Shown: piece after piece, positions 27,640 through 38,500 of the stretch
Layout: every line of letters starts with the position of its first letter
Position numbering within the stretch: the stretch's first letter is position 1
NCBI GenBank assembly: GCA_002070115.1
Contig: MWCO01000014.1
Coordinates: 1-64,000 of the forward strand
Direction: 5' to 3'
From: Deltaproteobacteria bacterium ADurb.Bin207
Lineage (GTDB): Bacteria > Myxococcota_A > Polyangia > Polyangiales > Polyangiaceae
Length of the DNA: 64,000 bases
Notes under the pieces: model-generated
Told to the model about the DNA's origin: nothing
The model's database searches: none
Seen by the model: only the letters and a program-made list of their open reading frames with translations
Made by a program: the position numbers and the translations under genes

Positions 27640-28530
27640 GTGGTGCTTTCGGAAGGAGATCGGTTGGATGCGCGCTATCGGGTGACCTCGTTGATTGGCC
27701 GTGGCGGTATGGGGGAGGTATGGGCGGGGCAGGGGGATCAAGGGCCGGTGGCCATCAAGGTGCTGCTCGAGCGATCGGCGCGTCGCAAGGATATTCAGCG
27801 ACGTTTCGAAAGAGAGGCGGAAGCGGTATCACGAATTCAAAGCCCTTTTGTGTGTGCCCTGTTAGACAAGGGGTTGACGTCGGATGGCTCGCTTTTTCTG
27901 GTTTTCGAATTGTTGCAAGGGGAATCCTTGGCGGATCGCCTGCGAAAGGAGCTGTTTTTGCCTTTTGCAGAACTTGGACCGCTGATGGCCGATGCCTGGC
28001 AAGGGGTGGCCGACGCGCATCGAGCGAACGTGCTGCATCGGGATTTGAAGCCGGGAAATATTTTTTTGCAGCCTGGAAAACAGCGGGAAAATGCGGTTTT
28101 GTTGGACTTTGGCGTGTCCAAGGTCCTGCAAGACGTGCGCGCCAGTCAGGAACCATCCATTACCGCTTACGATGGGACGGTGGGCTCCTTTGCGTATATG
28201 GCTCCCGAGCAAATTCGGGGTGCCGCGCGGGTCGACGAGCGTGCGGATGTCTATGGGTTGGCTTCCGTGGCGTTTCGTGCGTTGACCGGTCGGCTGCCCT
28301 TCGAAGGGTTGAGCGCGCGGATGGTGGCGAGTTTGAAGCTGGACAATCCCCCGCCGACCCTCGAACAAGCCACGGGATTTCGATGGCCTGTCGTGTTGGA
28401 GGAGTTTTTCGGCATCGGGCTTTCGCGCAATCCCGATGATCGCTTCGCTTCCGCGGATGAGGCGAAAAGGCGATGGACGGAAGCATGCGAGTGCTTCGAT
28501 CACGCACGCGACGCGAAGAACTTGGGGTAG
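27640..28530 (+). CDS. Eukaryotic-type Ser/Thr protein kinase (catalytic domain only)
   Basis: A Hanks-type kinase of 296 residues starting at GTG 27640. Catalytic elements are complete: glycine loop LIGRGGMGEVWAG (18-30), Lys40 in VAIK, HRDLKPGN (133-140, catalytic Asp135), DFG (156-158) and the activation-segment end GSFAYMAPEQIRG. There is no membrane segment or sensor domain, so it is probably soluble. It is divergent from the pspA set (114 nt apart) and 39 nt upstream of guaB, with which it may be co-transcribed. Confidence 0.93.
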   Translation: MVLSEGDRLDARYRVTSLIGRGGMGEVWAGQGDQGPVAIKVLLERSARRKDIQRRFEREAEAVSRIQSPFVCALLDKGLTSDGSLFLVFELLQGESLADRLRKELFLPFAELGPLMADAWQGVADAHRANVLHRDLKPGNIFLQPGKQRENAVLLDFGVSKVLQDVRASQEPSITAYDGTVGSFAYMAPEQIRGAARVDERADVYGLASVAFRALTGRLPFEGLSARMVASLKLDNPPPTLEQATGFRWPVVLEEFFGIGLSRNPDDRFASADEAKRRWTEACECFDHARDAKNLG

Positions 28531-30033
<1,503 letters not shown>

Positions 30034-30696
30034 GTCTCGGTTTCCGCGTATGCGTGGGACGTGAGCCGAGCGCGGAGTTGGTGAAGATTTTTATGACGGG
30101 CGATCCATGGCGCGGATGCGCAGAGCAGAGACGGCAGGGGTCGACGTCATGAGTATCGTTGCGCGTTGCGCTGTGAGGGGTGGCGAGCGATGGCAGAGGA
30201 AGCGTCCGATATATCCGAAGACGGATAATTAACGGGAATCATCATGACTGCGGAGATAATTTGGGGAAACTGCGAAATATATGTTTTGAAACCATGGGTT
30301 GGCGCTGCCGTTCATGGGTCTATCTGGATATCGTTCCGTGGTTGCGCTCGGGGTTTGGGTTGGCAACGGAGTGGGGATGGATGGGGTCGGCCTGGAAATG
30401 CGATACGCGAGCATGGGTTAAATGAGAGGGCGAGCGATGGGTGCTTGCGAGGGGGGGGCCGCCGGGACGTGAGGTGAATTCGTCATCTTACGGAGAATAT
30501 AAAAACCTAAGTAATTCAATATCTTACTAGGATTACGGCTCCTCGTTGCCTGCCTGTGTCTCGGGACATTTCCTGTTTATTGCGAAGGAGGGAAAGGTGG
30601 GTGGAAAGCAGGTTGCGATCGTGGGGTGGCGTTTCGGTGATGTCGTGGTTACAGACAAAGCCCGAAGGATCAATCGGGGTTGAAAGGAGAATGTCC
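30034..30696. other. Long intergenic region between guaB and the flavoprotein gene
   Basis: No gene is supported in about 660 bases. Reading frames are short, lack ribosome binding sites and match no family. An AT-rich stretch at about 30484-30535 is a plausible promoter zone for the downstream gene. AAGGAG near the right end is that gene's ribosome binding site. Confidence 0.45.
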
Positions 30697-32049
30697 ATGC
30701 GTCTGGTGATCATCGGTGGCGATGCGGCGGGAATGAGTGCGGCGAGCGAGGCGCGACGTCGTGCGCCCGAGGCGGAGATCGTGGTGTTGGAGGCATCGCG
30801 GGACGTTTCCTACGGCGCTTGTGGTCTTCCTTATAAATTGGTGCCGGGTGCGGATGTGGAGGATTTGAACATCATCTCCGCGGAGCGTTTTCGCACGGAG
30901 CGTGCCCTCGACGTTCGCCTTGGCCATCAAGTCACGAGCGTGGATTCAGCGGGCAAGATGGTTCGAGGGCAGGCGGATACGGGCCCCTTTGCGTTGTCGT
31001 ATGACAAGCTTTTGATTGCGACGGGAGCGAGCGCGGTTCGTCCTGCCATCGATGGGTTGGAATCGCTTTGGGGAAAAGGCGCTTATGTTCTGAAGACGTT
31101 GCAGGATGGTCGGGAGTTGAAGGCGGCGTTGAAAGACAAGCCTCGTCATGCGGTGGTGGTGGGGGGGGGATATATTGGGCTCGAGGCGACGGAGAACTTG
31201 CGCAAGGCTGGGTTGGAGGTGACGGTGGTGGAGGCGTTGCCGTCGTTGGTGCCGTTTGTCCCGGAGGCGATGCGGCAGCGGGTGATGCAGGAGGCGGCGT
31301 CGCAGGGGGTATCCATTCGGCTGGACACGAAGGTTGTGGAGGTTCGTCGTGGAGCGAGTGGAAGGATGGTGGTGGGGACGACGGGTGGTGCGATCGAGAC
31401 GGATTTGGTCCTCGTTGCGGTGGGTGTACGTCCGAACGTAGCGTTTGCCAAGCAAGCGGGGATTTCATTGGGAGCGGGAGGAGCGATTGCCGTCGATGAC
31501 ATGCTTCGTACTTCGGTGGAAGACATTTATGCGGCGGGCGATTGTGCGGATGCCAAGCATGTGGTGACGGGCAAGTCCGTGTGGATTCCGTTGGCGCTTC
31601 GAGCGAATCGGGCGGGCAAGGTTGCGGGGCAGAATATGACGGGTTCCCGGACGACCATCCCTGGGATAGTGGGCACCGCGGTATTCAAGTTTTTTGATCT
31701 GGAGATCGCAAGAACGGGATTATCGGAGCAAGAAGCCAAAGAAGCAGGGTGGGATGTGGTGGTTGCCACCATCACGTCGTCGACGCGAGCGCATTATTAT
31801 CCGGGAGGCGGGAAGCTCTTCGTATCGTTGGTGGCGGAGCGAAAGACGGGCAAGTTGCTTGGGGGCAGTATGGTGGGTCCGGAGGCGGCGGCGCATCGAG
31901 TTGATAGCGTGGCGGTGGCGCTGCACGCGGGCTTGGGCGCAAAGGAGTTGTATGCGATGGATCTGGCGTATGCGCCTCCGTTTGGCCCCTCGTGGTCCCC
32001 GCTGTTGATCGCCTCCAGTGCTTTGATGAAGGCCATGAAAGTGGATTGA
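30697..32049 (+). CDS. FAD/NAD(P)H flavoprotein, CoA-disulfide reductase / NADH oxidase type
   Basis: A 450-residue pyridine-nucleotide-disulfide oxidoreductase. The N-terminal FAD motif is IIGGDAAGMSAASEA; a single active-site Cys lies in SYGACGLPY (Cys42), the position used by CoA-disulfide reductase and water-forming NADH oxidase. A second Rossmann motif VVVGGGYIGLEA binds NAD(P)H, and DIYAAGDCA closes the FAD site. The C-terminal dimerisation domain is present. I chose the ATG at 30697 because AAGGAG is then 8 nt upstream; the ATG at 30691 is too close. CoA-disulfide reductase and NADH oxidase cannot be separated by eye. Confidence 0.88.
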   Translation: MRLVIIGGDAAGMSAASEARRRAPEAEIVVLEASRDVSYGACGLPYKLVPGADVEDLNIISAERFRTERALDVRLGHQVTSVDSAGKMVRGQADTGPFALSYDKLLIATGASAVRPAIDGLESLWGKGAYVLKTLQDGRELKAALKDKPRHAVVVGGGYIGLEATENLRKAGLEVTVVEALPSLVPFVPEAMRQRVMQEAASQGVSIRLDTKVVEVRRGASGRMVVGTTGGAIETDLVLVAVGVRPNVAFAKQAGISLGAGGAIAVDDMLRTSVEDIYAAGDCADAKHVVTGKSVWIPLALRANRAGKVAGQNMTGSRTTIPGIVGTAVFKFFDLEIARTGLSEQEAKEAGWDVVVATITSSTRAHYYPGGGKLFVSLVAERKTGKLLGGSMVGPEAAAHRVDSVAVALHAGLGAKELYAMDLAYAPPFGPSWSPLLIASSALMKAMKVD

Positions 32050-32444
32050 GCTTCGAGGCAAAAGTATTTCCGGTACCGATTGTTGGGGTTGACAACGCGG
32101 CGTGGGCAGGGCGGGCACGCCGCATTTTCATTTACGTTTGGTGGCGCGCTAGAGGTATCGGTGCGGAGGTCGGGACCCGGACGAAACCAAGGCCTCAATA
32201 AGTTGAAAACAATGGAAATACAATAAAAATATTCATGGATCGGACCGTTCGCTTCTCTCAGACCTTATTGTTCAAGCAGGTTTCGTATATTGCGTCCTAG
32301 ACATATTTTATTGAAAGAACCCTGTCGTATCAGCGCTTGACTCACCGTTTCGACTCGTGTTTCATACTTTCGCTTGGAAGGCACCTCCCGTGGGGTGCCG
32401 GGGTTTCCAACATGGCTCTGGGAGGCAACAAGGAGGCGCATAAC
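32050..32444. other. Leader region upstream of the Ig-like lipoprotein
   Basis: No gene. A strongly AT-rich tract lies around 32198-32240. TTGACT at 32337-32342 followed after 18 nt by TTCATA is a weak promoter candidate. The structured element at 32374-32410 sits at the right. Confidence 0.45.
32374..32410 (+). promoter_or_regulatory. Stem-loop in the leader of the giant lipoprotein transcript
   Basis: An inner stem GGCACC (32380-32385) pairs with GGTGCC (32394-32399) around an 8-nt loop. An outer stem TTGGAA (32374-32379) pairs with TTCCAA (32405-32410) across a one-sided bulge. It lies 34 nt before the leader ORF. I could not match it to a known riboswitch class. Confidence 0.55.
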
Positions 32445-32573
32445 ATGATGGGGTCTATCAGCTATGGCTATGGCGGTAACCAACGAGCTTCGCCGCTTGT
32501 TCGAACGCCGGAAATGGATTGGTTGCCTCGCTTCGTTAGGAGACTTGAAATTGTCTTGGAGGTGAAGGAATGA
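32445..32573 (+). CDS. Short leader ORF, translationally coupled to the giant lipoprotein
   Basis: A 42-codon frame starts at ATG 32445 with an excellent AAGGAGG 8 nt upstream (32430-32436). Its stop overlaps the start of the downstream gene as ATGA at 32570-32573. The peptide (begins MMGSISYGYGGNQRAS) has no signal sequence and no recognised family. The strong ribosome binding site and overlap argue for real translation, either as a regulatory leader or a small protein. The coding assignment is an inference. Confidence 0.5.
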   Translation: MMGSISYGYGGNQRASPLVRTPEMDWLPRFVRRLEIVLEVKE

Positions 32574-35500
32574 CACGGTCAAGTTTTTGGATATCAGCGG
32601 TCCCACGATTACTATTAGGCCTTTTATTACTCGTTCTTCCTCTCGGAGGGATGGCCTGCGGCGACGGCGACGATGAACCGTCCGAGCCTGGGGTCACCCT
32701 CAAATCAATTGCTATCAGTCCTGCCACCGCCAACATCGCGGTCGGCGCAACACAACAATTTGCGGTCAACGGTGTGTACAGCGATGGCAAGACCAAGCCT
32801 GTAAAAACCGGCGTGACCTGGACTTCCAGTTCTACCACGGTAGCGACCATCAACACTGCCGGTCTTGCCACCGCGGTGGGCGACGGAACCACGACCATCA
32901 CCGCCGCGGTCGGCAAACTCAAGGCTACCGCTTCGTTGACCGTCTTGACCAAAGCGCTCACCGGCGTGCAAATCACGCCGGCTTCCGCTTCGATCGGGGT
33001 CGGCACGACGCAGCAATATGCGGCCACGGCCAACTACAACGACGGCACGACCAGTGATGTGACGGCAACCGCGACGTGGGCTTCTTCGGATGCTGCCGTG
33101 GCTACCATCAGCGCCACCGGTCTTGCTTCCGGCGTTGCCGCAGGCAACACGACCATCTCCGCGACGTTCGAAGGCACGACCGGTACGGCGCTGCTTTCGG
33201 TGACGGCAAAGACGATGACGAAGATTGTGGTCACCCCTGCCACGGCCGAGATCGCGGTAGGCGTGAACCAACCGTTCGTGGCGATGGCTCACTTCAACGA
33301 CAACACGACGCAGGTCGTGACGACGGAAGTAACGTGGGAATCTTCGAATACCAAGGTTGCCACGATTGCCTCGAATGGAACGGCAACGGGCGTCGGTGCT
33401 GGAGAAACGACCATCACCGCTACGCATAGCGCGGGCCCGTCGGGTTCCGCCAAGCTGACGGTCAAAGCGGTTGGTCCCACCGAGCTGAGTGTGAGCTGCA
33501 CGGACGTCAAACTTGCCGCTGGCGTGACGACGCAGTGCAAAGCAGTGGCCACGATGGATGATGGATCCACGGCCGACGTTACCTCGCAGGCGACTTGGAA
33601 ATCCGACAAGGATACCGTGGCTACCGTATCCAATGCGGGCCTCGTCACGGCCAAGGGCGAAGGCAAAGCGAATATCTCCGCCGAGTACCAGGGATTGTCG
33701 GGAAGCGTCGAAATCGAAGTCACCGCCGCGGTATTGGCGGCGATCCAGGTAACCCCGGCCAACGCCGTGGTTGCTCTCGGTACCACGCAACAGTACACCG
33801 CAACCGGTGTGTATAGTGATGCGACCACCCACGACATCACGGACGACGTGAACTGGATTTCCAGCGACCTCACGGTTGCGACCATCGACGGCGACGGTCT
33901 TGCCACCACCCTCAAGGCGGGACAAACGACCATTTCCGCCACCCTTGCAGGTGTCACCGGGACGGCAACGCTGACGGTAACCGGTGCCACGCCTACTTCC
34001 GTGGTCGTCTCGCCGGCTACGGCGACCACCGCCACGGGTGGAACGGTTCAGTTCACGGCGATGGTTCATTTCTCGGACGGCACGCAGCAGAATCTAACCT
34101 CTGCGGCTTCTTGGTCCTCGAGCAATGATACGATTGCCACCGTCGTTGGCGGTTTGGCGACAGGCGTTGCAAAAGGCACGGCCACCATCACCGCCACGTA
34201 TTCCGGGCAATCCGGTACGGCGTCGTTGGAGGTAACCGATGCGACGGTGACCTCGGTGGTGGTTTCCCCTGCATCGGCAAGCATCCACAAAGGAGGAACC
34301 CAGCAATTCGAGGCCGTCGCGCATCTCAGCGATGGCACCAATACCGGCGTGTTGACTACGGGCGTCACCTGGGTTTCGGACAACACTTCCGTGGTGACAA
34401 TTAATGCCGATGGGCTTGCTACCGGACTGGCTGTGGGCTCCGCCCATATTCGGGCGACCTATAACTCCGTGCAATCCGCGTTGGTGCCCATTACGGTGGG
34501 AAATGCTGTACCTACCTCCCTGACGATTACTCCGCCTTCGGCCGAAATCGCAAAGGGAACGAAGGCTACCTTCACGGCAAGGGCAACGTTGAGCGATGGC
34601 ACCGTGCAGGATGTGACCTCCGCGGCGAATTGGTCGTCGAGCAACACCGCGGTTGCCACGGTGGACAAGGGAGTTGCCACTGGCGTCGAGGCCAACGCGA
34701 ACCCCGTGACCATCTTGGCCGAATACCAAACGCTGACCGCCACAGCTTCCTTGACGGTCAAAGCGGCGGATCTGACTGCCATCACCATAAGTGTTTCGAA
34801 CGCCAAGGTTCCTGTTGGTTCACAAATCACCTTCAAAGCCATCGGCAGTTACACCGATGGAACTTCTCAAGCCATCAGCGACCTTGTGAATTGGAACCAG
34901 AATCCCGCCGGCCGCTTGTCGTTTGCGAACGGAGGCACGGCCGATAGCAAGCTCGCCACGGGTGCAACCGTCGGCACGACATCGGTGACCGCTACTCTCA
35001 ACGGAGTCACGAGCAACGCCTTGAGCGTCGAAGTCGTGCCCGTCCTGTTGCAGAGCATCTCCATTACTCCGGCCATCACCCAGAACAAGTACGTCGGTGA
35101 GACGGTTCAGTTCAATGCTCTTGGGCATTTCGATGACGGATCGTCCCATGACATTACGGCTGACGCGACGTTGACCTGGGTATCGAGCCATGCATCCGTA
35201 ACGATATCCAATGGGACCAACAAGGGACGAGCCACGGCGGCTGCCGTGGGTTCCGCCAATATCACAGCCCGTGTTGGCGCGATCGTATCGCCGGCGACGC
35301 AGGTCAATGTTCTTGCGCAGCCCACCATCGTGGCCATCCAACTCGAGCCCACCTCTTGGGAAACCAGCATTGGTGGGAGCGAAACTTTCTGGGCGACGCA
35401 GATCAACCAGGATGGAACCTCGGGGTATCTGACGGATGGGGTCTGGACCATCGAAGACGCCAATGGTGCGATCGTAACGAATCTTTCTATCGATCTGTCG

Positions 35501-38500
35501 GTTCCGCACGCGGCCATCATTGTGGCGGTTTCGCCTACGACGAACCTTCCGGGGGGCGTTGCGTATGTTGCGGTGGCGAAGGGCTTGATTAAGACGCGTG
35601 CGCCGGTGAAGGTCAAGGCTACGACCATCACGTCCATTGCGGTGAACTGTCCTGCACCGAATACCTGTCTTCCGACAGGCGTTGGGTACCTCGCGAATTG
35701 CACGGCCCAAGCCACCTATTCGGATGGAACGACGGGTGATGTTACCAAAACAGCTACTTGGTCTGTGACTACATCACCCGGAACGGGAGTTGCCTTGGCG
35801 CTACCGCAAGGGGAGATCCAGATTGGTTCTACCGCTGGTACTGCCAATGTTTTCGCTACGATGGGCTCAGTTACCAACGCGACTCCCGCGGTCCTGACAT
35901 CCAGGGCTCGAACGATCAGCAGCCTTTCGGCAGGCGGGAACTTTTCGTTGGCGATGGGCGACTACAGCGATCGCAAAGCCACGGCCACCTATCAAGCGCT
36001 GACAGGATGTTCGGACAACACGTTCGATGTAACGAAGTTTGCGGATTGGTCGTCGAGCAACACCGCGGTTGCCACGGTGGACAACAGTGCGAACAAGGGT
36101 CGTGTTCAGGCGGTCGCTTCGGGGCAAGCGAGTATTCAGGCATCGTTTTCAGGAATCCAGAATATAGCGATTGCTACCGTTTCGGCTGCCTGTATCAAGG
36201 AAATCGAGATCCAAGTGGTAGAGGAAGCCCCCGCGAATGTTACCGTACCGATTGTGGCGATGGCTGAACTCAGTGACGGATCGAGCGCTCCCCTTCCGGT
36301 TGCGGCGGGGTCTTGGGGCACGGCTCCAGTCACGAACGGCTACTTGGATGTGGGGACATCCGACATCGATATTACCTATACATACACCGGAAGCTCGCTT
36401 TGCGCGGGCGTGCCCAATACCGCGACGGCGAAGCTGACCATCGATAAGGATGCTGTCCTACAGAGTGTTGCCGTCGAACCGTCGACTTCCACTATCACGA
36501 TTGGTGGACATCAGGACTTCGTCGCTAGTGCCCACTTCGATAGCGGCACTTTCAACGTGAGCCGATTCGCGGTTTGGACGCATGCTCCGGCATTCCCATT
36601 GTCTCAAGCCGCATCTCCCAGCGCGGTTCCTGCCCGACGTTTTACCCACACGGGTACGGTGGGAGGTTCCACGAATGTATTGGCCAACTACAAGGCAATG
36701 GCATCGAACCCGGCCGTACTGACCGTTTCTGGTGCTGCGCCTACGGCCATCGAGGTCAGACGGGCTGACTTCGTTCCCGCTCCGGTCGGAACCAATTACG
36801 CCTATCCTCCGAATTTCACCGTGACCACCGTGGCGCGGGTCAAATATTCGGATGGAACGGAAATTGACAATCCGACGTGCGTCTCTTGGCAGTCGAGCCA
36901 TCCGGGTTACTTGAACTTCACGAATCCGAATGCACCCACGGCAACGACGTACTCGAATACGACGGCACAAACGGTAACGATTACGGCGACGTGCGGGACC
37001 CTCTCCGCGACGGCCACGGTGCAGGTGATTCCGGCTGTATTGGATGAATTCCGATTCAACCCAGATTCGCCTGTTACGCGTCCGCGAAATACTTCTTTCC
37101 CCCTGACAGTGGAAGGAAGGTACGGCACTTCCTGGTGGGATGTCTCTTCGATGGTGTCCATCAGCAACCCGCCGTCTGGAATTGCTTCGGCGACTGTGGT
37201 TTCCGGAAAGGTGATGGTTCAAACCGGTGCCAATGCTGGAACGGCTACCATCAGTTTCACCAAGGACACAATCACCCGTGGGTATGTCGTTAACGTCGAT
37301 ACTTCCAATTGTCTCGATAGTATCGAGTTTACGGCCCCCACGGCAGACCCCGTTTCGTTGGGCGTCAATCAAACCGTGGATTTCCAGGCCCGTGCTCATT
37401 ACACGAATGGGACGACGGGTGTGCTCACCACTGGTACCTGGACCCCCAGCTTGACGGGTGACGGTGTCCTGATTCGAACGACGGACTCGGGCAACACGCG
37501 AACCTTCCGGGGCGTTGCTGTTGGTGAATCCAAGGTTACTTTCACCTATTCCGGGTCGAATGTGTGTGCTGGCGGCAACACCGCAATCAACACGATTACG
37601 ATTGAACGGGATGTGAACGTAATCCAGAAGGTTGCTTCGGCGATCACCATTCGGCCGGAGCCGGTGTCTGGACAGTCGCGTCGGCGCATTCCGCGCGGCC
37701 AAGATATCCAGCTCTCAGCATGGCTCTCCTTCACGGATCCTGCGATTCCCGCGGAAGACGTAACGGAGTCGGTGACCTGGAGTGTGACTCCTTCGTCGAT
37801 CGCCGGTATTACCGCTGGCGGACTGCTTAAAGGGAATGCAGTCGGAACCGGTGAAGCAAAGGCCGTATTGGGGTCCTTGACGGCAACTCTTGGAATCGAT
37901 GTGGTTGCCTGTGGGAATCCAGCCCTTTCCATTACCAGCCCCTCTGCCGTGGCTCTGCCCATTGGTCAAACACGGGATTACACGGCGTCGGCATCCTACA
38001 CATGCTCTGGACTTTCCGCGTCTGAACTCGGGCCTTTCCCTGTGACGACATTGGTGACATGGAATAGCTCCGTACCGGCCAGCGCAGCTTTCGAAACCTC
38101 GGCCTTCCCGAACCGCATTACGGCCAAAGCCGCGGGAAGCACCAATATTACCGCTCAATACAACGGCGCCACTTCCAACACGATTGGTCTCAGTGTCGTG
38201 GCGGTCACGCTTCAGTCGCTGACCATCACCTCTTCCGGGCCAATGTATGTCGGAGGAGAGCGAGACATCAACGTATCGGCGGTATGGAGAGCGGGTACGA
38301 CAGACTATAACTTGGATCCACCTCCTGCTCTTACTTGGGTCATTGGGGATCCGACCGCCATCAGCATTACGGCTACGGCTGATCCCAAGAAGTACATTCT
38401 CAGGGGATTGGCGGCTGTGGCGGATATCACTTACCGCGCTCGACACGATACGATCAACTCCAATACCTTGACCGTATCGGTAGCGAATACCTGCATCAAC

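Noticed and set aside
30034-30690. Short frames between guaB and the flavoprotein gene
   Set aside because: All are under about 85 codons, lack ribosome binding sites and show no family pattern.
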